Below are positions 29,056 to 38,175 of a stretch of 48,299 nt of DNA, piece after piece. The notes under the pieces were generated by a model. It saw only the letters and a program-made list of their open reading frames with translations, made no database searches and was not told where the DNA came from. Source of the DNA: an uncultured Flavobacteriaceae bacterium (GTDB lineage: Bacteria; Bacteroidota; Bacteroidia; Flavobacteriales; Flavobacteriaceae); assembly GCA_905181825.1 (NCBI GenBank), contig CAJIZJ010000025.1:1-48299 (forward strand), read 5' to 3'. The position numbers and the translations under genes are program-made. Every line of letters begins with the position of its first letter. Position 1 is the stretch's first letter.

Positions 29056-31269
29056 TTATTTGATCTTAATTATCATCAATTTAGATATAGCATTTGAAGC
29101 ATTCCCAACATAAATAGCATAGTCTCCACGTTCTAAATCCCAACCAGAAATCGACTCATTATAAAATGATAAATCAGAAACATTTATTATAATCTCTTCT
29201 TTTGTTTGTTTACCAGACTTCAAGAAAGTTTTCTTAAATCCTTTAAGCTCTTTTAATGCTCTTGTTACTTTCGAATTTGATTTACCAACATAAACCTGAA
29301 CAACCTCAGCACCATCCTTACTTCCTGTGTTTTTAAGCTTGTATGTTATATTTATACTATCACTAGCTTCATAAATTTTCTTATCAGATTTAATATCTGT
29401 AATTTCAAAGGATGAGTAAGACAATCGATGTCCAAATGAAAATAACGGTCTAATATCTTTAGTATCGTGCCATCTATACCCCACTAAAATATCATCTTTA
29501 TAATATTGTGTTTCGCCATCTCCAGGATAAGACAATTCACCAAAAAAATGTGCCGAGTTATCACTTAGTTTGACTGGAAACGAAAATGGCAATTTTCCAG
29601 AAGGATTTGAATCACCACTAATAATATCGGCGATTGCATTTCCAGCTTCGCTCCCTAAATACCAAGCTTGAAAAACAGTCTTAACATCATAAATCCACGG
29701 CATGCTAACCGCGTTTCCACTTACTAATACAACACCAATATTAGGATTAACTTTTTGCAATTCGGCAATTAAGTAATCTTGATTGTATGGGAGTTTAAGT
29801 TCTTCGCGATCTGCTGCTTCACAATCCTGACCTCTGTTTTTGTTTAACCCTCCAAAAAAAAGTACTACGTCTGCCATAGACGCTGTTACTAGAGCCTCAT
29901 TAATAAGTAATTTACGGCTTTGATTTGTGTCTTCTGAAGTATATCCTTTTGAAAAAATTATAGAAGCGTTTTTAAAACGCTTTTTTATACCCTCTAGAGG
30001 AGAGATTTCATAATTAGCTTTTAGCTCTGAAGAGCCACCACCGGTAGTCATAGATTTTACCGCATTTTCACCAATCACAGCAATTGTTAATTTCTGAGTA
30101 GTATTTAATGGAAAAAAATTATCCTTATTTTTCAAAAGAACAACTCCTTCTATGGCTACTTGGCGAGCTACCATACTATGTTCTATATTATTAATTTTAC
30201 CTAACGGCCTCATAAAGTCTAAAGTAGTACGCATCATCAAACGTAGAATTCTTCGCACTTTATCATCCAAAATACGTTCATCAATCTCTCCACTTTTCAA
30301 TAAATTTAAAAATGAAGTACCAAGGAAATTAGCATCAAATGCTTGTCTTGGTGATGTTTGCTTGTCAATTGGAGACCCCATTTCTATATCAAGACCGTAA
30401 AGAGCTGCTTCATTGGTGTTATGTGTACCTCCCCAATCAGAAACAACAACTCCATCAAAAGCCCAGTCCTTTTTAAGTATTTTATTTAAAAGAAGTTCAT
30501 GATGACTGCAGTGTTGCCCCCTGAACTGATTATAAGCGCCCATTATAGACCAAGCCTCACCTTGTTTTACAGCGGCATCAAATGCAGGCAAATAGATCTC
30601 ATACAATGCCCTATCACTTACCTGAACATTAATATGATTCCTCCATAACTCCTGATTATTTAATGCAAAGTGTTTAACACAGGCTGCAACCCCATTGTTT
30701 TGTACTCCTTTAATATAAGGAACTACCATTGTGGATGCTAAATAAGGGTCTTCACCCATATATTCAAAATTTCTTCCGTTAAGCGGAGTGCGATAAATAT
30801 TCACGCCTGGCCCTAACAATACATCTTTTTTTCGGTAGCGTGCTTCTTCTCCAATACTAGCTCCATATTGATTTGACAGGGACGGATTAAAAGTTGCAGC
30901 AAGACAAGTTAATGCAGGGAAAGCAGTAATATAATCGTTTGTCCAACCAGAATAATCCCAATTAGACCAATTAATTTCAGCTCGAATTCCATGAGGTCCA
31001 TCGGACATCCATAACTCAGGAATTCCTAATCGTGGGATTCCGGGTGAACTAAATTGAGATTGTGCGTGACACATAGAAACCTTTTCTTTTAGAGTCAGTA
31101 AAGAGAGTATACTATCTATTTTAGATTCTATAATTTCTAGTCTAGATTGGTACGCAGCTGAAGGTCGTGTAGGCTGTTGTTGGGAATGAACACTTGTGGA
31201 ATAAAGGCTCAACAAGAAAATACTCACTACTAGATAAAAATGTCTGTAAATTGGCTTTAATAAACTCAT
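29056..31269 (-). CDS. Glycoside hydrolase family 3 (beta-glucosidase/xylosidase type)
   Basis: About 737 residues from the ATG at 31269 (MSLLKPIYRHFYL), chosen because a signal peptide ending in VHSQ follows; the longer frame upstream runs through the preceding gene. The GH3 N-terminal barrel shows MSDGPHGIR, GPGVNIYRTPLNGRNFEYMGEDP, CVKHFALNNQE and the nucleophile Asp in GVVVSDWGG. The second domain has IAVIGENA and GGGSSEL. A fibronectin-III-like domain ends the protein. Likely an exo-acting beta-glycosidase in the periplasm. It starts 4 nt after the stop of the acetylesterase gene and is the last gene of the operon. Confidence 0.93.
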   Translation of the reverse strand: MSLLKPIYRHFYLVVSIFLLSLYSTSVHSQQQPTRPSAAYQSRLEIIESKIDSILSLLTLKEKVSMCHAQSQFSSPGIPRLGIPELWMSDGPHGIRAEINWSNWDYSGWTNDYITAFPALTCLAATFNPSLSNQYGASIGEEARYRKKDVLLGPGVNIYRTPLNGRNFEYMGEDPYLASTMVVPYIKGVQNNGVAACVKHFALNNQELWRNHINVQVSDRALYEIYLPAFDAAVKQGEAWSIMGAYNQFRGQHCSHHELLLNKILKKDWAFDGVVVSDWGGTHNTNEAALYGLDIEMGSPIDKQTSPRQAFDANFLGTSFLNLLKSGEIDERILDDKVRRILRLMMRTTLDFMRPLGKINNIEHSMVARQVAIEGVVLLKNKDNFFPLNTTQKLTIAVIGENAVKSMTTGGGSSELKANYEISPLEGIKKRFKNASIIFSKGYTSEDTNQSRKLLINEALVTASMADVVLFFGGLNKNRGQDCEAADREELKLPYNQDYLIAELQKVNPNIGVVLVSGNAVSMPWIYDVKTVFQAWYLGSEAGNAIADIISGDSNPSGKLPFSFPVKLSDNSAHFFGELSYPGDGETQYYKDDILVGYRWHDTKDIRPLFSFGHRLSYSSFEITDIKSDKKIYEASDSINITYKLKNTGSKDGAEVVQVYVGKSNSKVTRALKELKGFKKTFLKSGKQTKEEIIINVSDLSFYNESISGWDLERGDYAIYVGNASNAISKLMIIKIK

Positions 31270-31273
31270 ATTT

Positions 31274-33274
31274 TTATTCAGATGTAAATGAAGATGCTGG
31301 AAGCCCTTCAAAATTAAAAAGGCAAGGGACCGCTTTATCACTCCATCCGTATCTTGCATATTTAGGATTAGAAACTGTAGAAGCAGAAAGTTCAATCGTA
31401 TTATTTATAATTTTAGCCTCTGCAGTCTTATATACCTTATCGGCTCCTGCTATTTCAAAACCCCTTAAATTGCCTTTAGAAATCAAGCTACTGCCGATTT
31501 GATCAAAATTAACAACCAGTATATCTGCCTGTCTTTTTATCCCTTTAAACAAGGGGCCTGAGGCTACTATCTGCTTTCCATAATCATTGAGCAAGGCCAA
31601 CCCTGCTAGTCTATTTCCAACCGCTTGTTTATTTGAAGGATGGATGTTATTGAAGTTTCCAATATCCATAGTCACAACCATTCCTGTATTTTTTGTATTC
31701 AGGGTTATTCGTTGAGCCTCTCTTAATTTTTGAGATTGATCCAAAGCTGTATTGTTTTCTCCGTGGTATTGAAACGGCGCAATTTGAACAAAGTAAAATG
31801 GGAAATCGTAATTCCACTTTTCACGCCAATCGCTAATCATTCCGGGGAACAGTCGCTTATATTGTTCTGCACGACCGACATTATCTTCTCCTTGATACCA
31901 AATAGTCCCTTTAATTGTATAGGGTACCAATGGATGAATCATAGCATTAAATAGTACTGTTGGAAGTTTTGGGTTAACTTTAATACTAGTGGGTTTATCA
32001 TTTAAATTTAAGTGCTCAGTCCCATACAAATATAACTTGCTTTTATAAATCTCCGCAGACATTCTGTAGTTCCAATACCCGCTTAATGAAATTTTTGATC
32101 CAGAGTCGCTAATTAATAACATAGGGCCTTTGAATGTTCCAGGACCTCCTACATCAATGGCACGAATGGCTATCGTATTGGCTCCCTTATTTAAAAATGT
32201 CTTAGGAACCTTATAGGCTCTTTTTGAGTTCGAGTAATGAGTCCCCGCAAAACTACCAACCTTATTCCCATTGACGTAAATAACATCCATATCATCAATA
32301 GCTTCTATTGCTAGTGTATAGTCTGAATCTAAATCTCGAATATGAACTGTTTTACGGAACCAAATAACCCCATCAAAATCTGTTTGGATAATAGCATCAA
32401 ATTGGCCAGGCAGATACACCTCGTCCCACTGGCTATCATCATAATCAACTTGTTTAAATTCAGAGTCATAAACAACTAATTCATCCCATTGTTTATCACC
32501 TACAGGAATATCTAATGATTTCCATTTTGAAAACCAATCAGAAATCCCTTTTTGATTATCGACAAAATTAATAGCGTTTAAAATACTATCAAAATCTCCA
32601 GTTTTTTTTACTTGACGGCTACTAGTCCAAGCCTCTACAGGTGTGCCTCCCCAACTCGAATTAATAATCCCAATAGGAACGTTTAAAGTTTTATGTAATC
32701 TACGAGCAAAAAAATAAGCAGCTGCGCTGAACTCAGCAGCAGTTTCTGGACTAGAAGCCTTCCAGCTTCCTTTAAATGTTTTCATTGGTTTTAATGAAAG
32801 CTGTCTCTGAACAGTAAACATTCTAATCTCAGAATAATCTGACTTTTCTATTTCTTCTTTTGAATTATTAATAACATCATTAGGGGGCCAACCTCTTAAT
32901 GGCATCTCCATATTGGATTGACCGGAAGCAAGCCAAACTTCTCCAATCATAACATCTACTAAAGATTTTTTATAAAACTTAGTTTCTATTTCAATAGTAA
33001 AAGGACCGCCTGCTTTGGGGGTTTCTAAATCTAATTTCCAATTTCCATTCGGGTCTACTAATGTAGACGATTTACCACCCCAACTGCCTTTAACGCTGAG
33101 CGTATCATTTGGAGTACAGCTTCCCCAAAATGAAACCTTGGAACTTTGTTGTAAGACCATATGATCCGAGAACAATGCGTTAAGTTCTATGGGGTTCTTT
33201 ACGCTCATTTCTTGAGAAAAAGAAAGAGCACTAAGGAAGATAGAAAAAAGCAAATAGGTTAATTTATTAATCAT
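31274..33274 (-). CDS. Sialate O-acetylesterase-like SGNH esterase
   Basis: 666 residues with an N-terminal signal peptide (LLFSIFLSALSFSQ). An N-terminal beta-sandwich (LFSDHMVLQQSSKVSFWG) precedes the SGNH esterase core: the catalytic Ser in LASGQSNMEMPL, WYQGEDNVGRAEQY, and the His in NIHPSNKQAVGNRLA. A jelly-roll-type domain (about 230-370, e.g. VIWFRKTVHI, AIDDMDVIYVNG) is inserted in the core, as in 9-O-acetyl sialate esterases. The role is removal of O-acetyl groups from a glycan so that the glycosidases can act; sialic acid itself is not implied. It is the third gene of the operon, 29 nt after the second GH92. Confidence 0.9.
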   Translation of the reverse strand: MINKLTYLLFSIFLSALSFSQEMSVKNPIELNALFSDHMVLQQSSKVSFWGSCTPNDTLSVKGSWGGKSSTLVDPNGNWKLDLETPKAGGPFTIEIETKFYKKSLVDVMIGEVWLASGQSNMEMPLRGWPPNDVINNSKEEIEKSDYSEIRMFTVQRQLSLKPMKTFKGSWKASSPETAAEFSAAAYFFARRLHKTLNVPIGIINSSWGGTPVEAWTSSRQVKKTGDFDSILNAINFVDNQKGISDWFSKWKSLDIPVGDKQWDELVVYDSEFKQVDYDDSQWDEVYLPGQFDAIIQTDFDGVIWFRKTVHIRDLDSDYTLAIEAIDDMDVIYVNGNKVGSFAGTHYSNSKRAYKVPKTFLNKGANTIAIRAIDVGGPGTFKGPMLLISDSGSKISLSGYWNYRMSAEIYKSKLYLYGTEHLNLNDKPTSIKVNPKLPTVLFNAMIHPLVPYTIKGTIWYQGEDNVGRAEQYKRLFPGMISDWREKWNYDFPFYFVQIAPFQYHGENNTALDQSQKLREAQRITLNTKNTGMVVTMDIGNFNNIHPSNKQAVGNRLAGLALLNDYGKQIVASGPLFKGIKRQADILVVNFDQIGSSLISKGNLRGFEIAGADKVYKTAEAKIINNTIELSASTVSNPKYARYGWSDKAVPCLFNFEGLPASSFTSE

Positions 33275-33303
33275 ATGAAACTTTTAAATTAATTCCTGTG
33301 TCA

Positions 33304-35607
33304 TTAATCCTGACTCATTGAATATGGTTTTGAAGTTTTATCAGTCCCCAGATTAATGTTAGGCTCAGAACTCATATCTAAAGAAAAAATAGATCCATTC
33401 ATAATATCGTCGTAAGTGATGTAGTTTTTAGCATAAACGACCTTCCCTTTTCGAACCGAATTTACATATATATTTTCCTTGGAGTTTTTAGCTGCTTTAA
33501 TTTCAAAAGTGTTTCCATTTTGAAGATGTAATTTTACACTTTTAAACAGAGGACTTCCCATCGCATATTGTCCAGTTCCGGGGGTTACTGGATAAAAACC
33601 CATTGCAGAAAAAACATACCAGGCAGAAGTTTGCCCATTATCTTCATCTCCACACAAGCCATCAGGCGCGGATGAATATAATTTACCCATAATTTCTCTT
33701 GCTCGCATTTGTGTTTTCCATGGCTGCTCAAGCCAATTGTATAAGTAAATCGCGTGTTGAATGGGTTGGTTTCCATGTGCATATTGTCCCATATCTCCCA
33801 CTAACATTTCAGTGATTTCGTGAATTTGCTGACCGTAATACGAATCATTAAACGTTGGCGCAGCTGTAAAAACCTCATCCAAACGATTTCGCATATTTTC
33901 TACCCCGCCAAAAGAAGCTGCCAATCCAATTGGATCGTGAAACACGCACCAAGTCCAATGCCACGAAGAACCCTCAGTGAAAGCATCTCCCCATTTGTCT
34001 GGAGTAAACGTTTTGGCCCATGTTCCGTCTTTGTTTTTACCCCGCATAAACCCAATCTCTGGATCAAACAACTGCTTATAATTTAAACTTCTATCTCTAA
34101 ATAAATCAATCTCCTTTTGAGGCTTATTTAAAGCCTCTCCTAATTCGGCTATGCTCCAATCGGCGAAGGCATACTCTAAGGTTCTTGCCGCATTCTCATT
34201 GACCCCTACATCATAAGGGACATACCCAAGTTTATTATAATCTGCCGCTCCATAACGACCTACAGAACTCACAGGACCTACACTATTAGTGTTTTTTATA
34301 ATTGCTTCGTAAAGAGTTTCAATATCATACCCGCGAATCCCTCTCAAATAAGCATCTGCAATATTGATAGCAGAGTTGGACCCTACCATACAATCTCTGT
34401 GTCCGGGACTAGCCCATTCTGGCAACCAACCACTTTCGTTATAAGTGTTAACCAAACCTTGCATTAGCTGGCTGGTGTACTCGGGATACATGATAGTGAA
34501 AAATGGAAATACAGCCCTAAAAGTGTCCCAAAACCCATTATCAGTAAACATATAGCCTGGCAGAACCTCACCATTATACGGACTGTAATGAACGATTTCA
34601 TTAGCGATATTAAGCTCATAAAACTTTCTTGGAAACAATAAGACTCTATACAGAGCCGTGTAAAATGTTCTGTATTGTTCAACTGTACCCCCATCAATTT
34701 CTATTCTACCTAGTTCTGTATTCCACAGAGCTGCTGCTTTGGTTTTTGTTTGATTAAAGGTATCCGAACCGATTTCTCTTTTTAAATTCAATTTTGCCTG
34801 TTCTAAGCTTATAAAAGAAGACGCTACTTTGGCTGTTATTTTTTCGTTATTCTTTGTTTTAAAACTGACAACCGCTCCTACATGATAGCCTTCAGCCGTT
34901 AATTCCTGGCTTAATTTACTGTTTTCTAACTTAGATTTTTTATTGACGGACCATGTTTGTGATGTTTCAAAATCTTTATCAAAATAAATGACAAAATAAT
35001 TATGAAAATTTTCGGGAACCCCTCCAGAATTATTGCGACAATACCCTACAATTTTTCGTTCTTCAGGAAATACTTTAACCATTGAACCCTTAAAAAACCC
35101 ATCCACTAAAATATGGGCATTATCTGTTTTTGGAAATGTAAATTGAAACTGCGCCCCCCGCTCTGTTGGCGCTATTTCGGTTGTAACATCATAGTCTGCT
35201 AAGTATACTTTGTAGTAATGGGGCTTGCTAATTTCTGCTTTATGAGAATACCATGAGGCCCGTTCGTCCTCGTTAATTTCTAGCTTACCCGTTTCAGGAA
35301 ATAATGAAAACGCTGCATAATCATTAATCCAAGGACTTGGTTGATGTGTTTGCTTAAATCCTCTGATTTTATTAGCGTCGTAAGTATACCCCCATCCATT
35401 ACCCATTTCGCCTGTTTGTGGAGTCCAAAAATTCATCCCCCAGGGAGTTGCTATTGCTGGATAAGTATTTCCATTAGACAGTTCAAAGGCAGAGTCAGAA
35501 CCCACTAAAGGATTCACAAAATCTACAAGGCTAATAGGTTGGTCTTGACTACAAACCTCTGTGGATATAATCATAAAAAAACACAACAGAATTTTTACTA
35601 ATTTCAT
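33304..35607 (-). CDS. GH92 alpha-mannosidase-type glycosidase (second copy)
   Basis: 767 residues with a signal peptide ending near EVCSQ. The N-terminal beta-sandwich has FVNPLVGSDS, TYPAIATPWGM and GFKQTHQPSPW. The (alpha/alpha)6 barrel has DNGFWDTFRAVFPF, PEWASPGHRDCMVGS, and the family signature CGDEDNGQTSAWYVFSAMGFYPV. GH92 enzymes are calcium-dependent exo-alpha-mannosidases that act on N-glycans or mannans with inversion. A DEDN version of the signature is present. The gene follows the first GH92 by 66 nt in the same operon. Confidence 0.94.
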   Translation of the reverse strand: MKLVKILLCFFMIISTEVCSQDQPISLVDFVNPLVGSDSAFELSNGNTYPAIATPWGMNFWTPQTGEMGNGWGYTYDANKIRGFKQTHQPSPWINDYAAFSLFPETGKLEINEDERASWYSHKAEISKPHYYKVYLADYDVTTEIAPTERGAQFQFTFPKTDNAHILVDGFFKGSMVKVFPEERKIVGYCRNNSGGVPENFHNYFVIYFDKDFETSQTWSVNKKSKLENSKLSQELTAEGYHVGAVVSFKTKNNEKITAKVASSFISLEQAKLNLKREIGSDTFNQTKTKAAALWNTELGRIEIDGGTVEQYRTFYTALYRVLLFPRKFYELNIANEIVHYSPYNGEVLPGYMFTDNGFWDTFRAVFPFFTIMYPEYTSQLMQGLVNTYNESGWLPEWASPGHRDCMVGSNSAINIADAYLRGIRGYDIETLYEAIIKNTNSVGPVSSVGRYGAADYNKLGYVPYDVGVNENAARTLEYAFADWSIAELGEALNKPQKEIDLFRDRSLNYKQLFDPEIGFMRGKNKDGTWAKTFTPDKWGDAFTEGSSWHWTWCVFHDPIGLAASFGGVENMRNRLDEVFTAAPTFNDSYYGQQIHEITEMLVGDMGQYAHGNQPIQHAIYLYNWLEQPWKTQMRAREIMGKLYSSAPDGLCGDEDNGQTSAWYVFSAMGFYPVTPGTGQYAMGSPLFKSVKLHLQNGNTFEIKAAKNSKENIYVNSVRKGKVVYAKNYITYDDIMNGSIFSLDMSSEPNINLGTDKTSKPYSMSQD

Positions 35608-35673
35608 TTACTATATGAGTTAACTTGATTTTTAAATGTATAAATATTAAATTGAATGTGTCCCTAAACACAA

Positions 35674-37890
35674 TTATTGTTGGTCAAAGCTAGGAGATTC
35701 AGAATCTATTCCCCAAATTTTGTTTGGAATATTAGAAGACTCGAAATCTATAATTCCACCATTTTTAATGAAATCCCAATCGATCCAAGTTGACTTGTAC
35801 TTTTTGCCATTAATTTTCAAGGAATTAATATAAGGGTTTTCTTTGGAGCCTCCATTAATGGTTAATACCCCATTGGGAAGATTCAATATTACTTTTTCAA
35901 ATTGAGGTGTATTTACAGAAAAACCCGCAACACCTGGAATCATTGGATAAAGTCCAACGGAAGCAAATACATACCAAGCCCCCATAGTTCCTAAGTCGTC
36001 ATTTCCAGGAAGTCCTGTTGGTTCGCTCGTGTACATCTCATTAAATACTCTATGAACAACCTCAGAAGTCTTATAGGAAGCATCCGTCCAATTATATATC
36101 CAAGGCGCTTGAAAGTCAGGCTCATTACCTGCTGCAAACCAGGCGTCATCGTATGAGGCGTCTAAACGCTCGAAAAAAACATCCAAACGGTCTTCAGCTG
36201 CCTTTGACCCCCCAAGAGTATCGATTAACCCAGTTAAATTGTAAGGAACCATCCAGAAGTAATTCTTATAGGTTGCTTCTCTCCAATCATGCTCTATATA
36301 TTTCCACTTACCATTTGGATACCTAGAATTTAACCATTTATTATTTGGGTTATAAATATTTTTCCAATTTTGAGATCTATTAATAAAATAAGAGGCATCT
36401 TCTGTTAGGTTTAAAGCTTGAAGTGCAAATTGACCGATAGCAAAATCAGACGAAGTATATTCTAACATCATTGAAGCAAATGTATGACCATCTCTTAAAT
36501 ACTCCTTTAAGTAGGGACGAATTTCTTGATTTTGAGAACGCAAAAGAGGAATAGTAGCCCCGCGCTTCATATAGTCAAAAGCTCTTTTTAAATCAAAATT
36601 GGTCGCACCAAAAGCATAAGAATTGGAAATAAGAATTGGAGTGGGATCTCCTTGCATTATACCTGTTTCAATATTCGCTAAAATCCAACGTCCATACCCT
36701 CCACTTTGATCTGCAAAATCAACTAAAGACTTCATCATATCACTGCTCTCGTCGGGATATAACATAGCGACTAGCTGTGCTTGCGTACGATAGGTATCCC
36801 ATACACTGAAGGAACTGTATTGAGCATTACCATGAGTTTTATGAACTTTAAAATCCGCTCCCATGTACTCGCCGTTTTCATCACTAACAATATTGGGATG
36901 TATTAAAGAGTGATATAAGTGAGTATAAAATTGAATCTTACGATCTGTATTAGGAGATTCGATTGTAATTTTTGACAAGCTAGAATCCCATGCAGCTTCT
37001 GCCTTTTTTTTATAGTCAGAAAAACCGCCATCTATGATACCAGCCTTCATGTTTTCTTTAGCATTTTCTATTGAAACATATGAAATTGCTATCCGATAAT
37101 TGACCTCATTATTGGAAGAGGTATCGAATGAAAAGTACGCACCAGAATCCTTTCCAGAAGCATGAATCTCATCTTCTAATAAAGCATTTCGCTGCCAGGT
37201 TCCATTAGAACTTGAATCTCTGTCAAATTGGGCCACAAAATATATTCTATAATTTGTAGAGGACCCACAAAAATCCCCGCCCTCAGCAAAACCTTCACAA
37301 CTTGAATCAGAAGTAATTTTTACCATTGCATTTGATATATCAGTAGAACTGATTCCGGCACCAATTATAACAGTACCTGAATTTGTGGCTTGCTCAAACC
37401 TAAAATTTGCTAGCCCTAAACGTTTATTAGCAGTGAGATTAGCAATTGTATTATCTTGCATTTCAAGAGATAGAAACCCAGCATGCGCTTCATTTATTGA
37501 TTTATATTTTTCAAAACCATCCATATTAGTCGGCGATTTTTTTAGCTGACCTGCAAGGGGTAAAACAGGAAAGTTTCCCATGTGGGGGCATCCAGCTCCG
37601 CTTAGTTGGTTAATCACAAAACCCTTGTGAGGAGAGAAAAAGCTTGGAGTAAACTGAACCATCCCAAAAGGGTAAGTCGCTCCAATAAAATTATATCCAC
37701 AGCCTAGTCCACTCCCTTGTGATCCGATTTGGGTGTCGACAACTTTAGATAATTGCTGAGCTTTTAAAGACGAAAAACTCATCAAAAAAAGTATTAAAAA
37801 AACAGGAAAACGGAAATAATTTATGGAAACGCCCATTACCCTGAACGTAGATCTAAAAACTATGTTGAGTGTGTGCAAAATGATCTTCAT
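35674..37890 (-). CDS. GH92 alpha-mannosidase-type glycosidase (first copy)
   Basis: 738 residues in the longest frame. A signal peptide is best read from the second ATG at 37836 (MGVSINYFRFPVFLILF...LKAQ), though the first ATG at 37890 is also possible. Motifs: IGATYPFGMVQFTP, LSGAGCPHMGNFP, SVWDTYRTQAQL and the signature PGNDDLGTMGAWYVFASVGLYPM. It is clearly diverged from the neighbouring GH92, so the pair probably hydrolyse different mannosyl linkages. It is the first gene of the operon; the regulatory array at 37977-38016 lies upstream. Confidence 0.93.
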   Translation of the reverse strand: MKIILHTLNIVFRSTFRVMGVSINYFRFPVFLILFLMSFSSLKAQQLSKVVDTQIGSQGSGLGCGYNFIGATYPFGMVQFTPSFFSPHKGFVINQLSGAGCPHMGNFPVLPLAGQLKKSPTNMDGFEKYKSINEAHAGFLSLEMQDNTIANLTANKRLGLANFRFEQATNSGTVIIGAGISSTDISNAMVKITSDSSCEGFAEGGDFCGSSTNYRIYFVAQFDRDSSSNGTWQRNALLEDEIHASGKDSGAYFSFDTSSNNEVNYRIAISYVSIENAKENMKAGIIDGGFSDYKKKAEAAWDSSLSKITIESPNTDRKIQFYTHLYHSLIHPNIVSDENGEYMGADFKVHKTHGNAQYSSFSVWDTYRTQAQLVAMLYPDESSDMMKSLVDFADQSGGYGRWILANIETGIMQGDPTPILISNSYAFGATNFDLKRAFDYMKRGATIPLLRSQNQEIRPYLKEYLRDGHTFASMMLEYTSSDFAIGQFALQALNLTEDASYFINRSQNWKNIYNPNNKWLNSRYPNGKWKYIEHDWREATYKNYFWMVPYNLTGLIDTLGGSKAAEDRLDVFFERLDASYDDAWFAAGNEPDFQAPWIYNWTDASYKTSEVVHRVFNEMYTSEPTGLPGNDDLGTMGAWYVFASVGLYPMIPGVAGFSVNTPQFEKVILNLPNGVLTINGGSKENPYINSLKINGKKYKSTWIDWDFIKNGGIIDFESSNIPNKIWGIDSESPSFDQQ

Positions 37891-37924
37891 AGATATACTA
37901 ATGACTATTTATTTTAACTAAAAT

Positions 37925-37938
37925 TTTGAAATTTCAAA
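37925..37938. promoter_or_regulatory. 14-bp perfect palindrome in the leader of the GH92 operon
   Basis: TTTGAAATTTCAAA reads the same on both strands. It lies 35-48 nt upstream of the GH92 start at 37890. Low complexity makes the support modest. A TATATTTA box (37948-37955, minus) just upstream is a plausible -7 element. Confidence 0.35.
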
Positions 37939-37976
37939 TAACTTTATTAAATATAAGATTGACCTATTAAGTACAG

Positions 37977-38016
37977 GATTAATTACCGATTAATGGTAGA
38001 TTAATTTTTGTTTAAT
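37977..38016. promoter_or_regulatory. Heptamer array at 11-bp pitch (candidate operator)
   Basis: GATTAAT occurs at 37977-37983, 37988-37994 and 37999-38005, then GTTTAAT at 38010-38016. All are exactly 11 bp apart, and a degenerate GTTAATT follows at 38020. Heptamers separated by 4 bp are the known operator geometry of SARP and PhoB/OmpR-type winged helices. On the minus strand the array ends 21 nt before a possible -7 box (TATATTTA, 37948-37955) for the GH92 operon, where an activator would act. It also lies 160 nt from the divergent channel gene. Confidence 0.65.
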
Positions 38017-38163
38017 TTAGTTAATTAAGTTGCAAATAAAGACTAAAAAGTCATTAATTAATGGGGGTTCAAGCATTTAAACATTAGCATCCTACTTAGT
38101 ATATCAACAATTTACTTCATGTAAAAGATTAATAAATAATTTAATAAAGGAACAAAAAAATAG

Positions 38164-38171
38164 TATTTTTG
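38164..38171 (+). promoter_or_regulatory. TATTTTTG box directly before the channel gene
   Basis: An exact TAnnTTTG -7 box, with only 4 nt between it and the ATG at 38176. No clear TTTG is found 17-23 nt upstream. It would give a leaderless mRNA. Confidence 0.45.
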
Positions 38172-38175
38172 AAGT

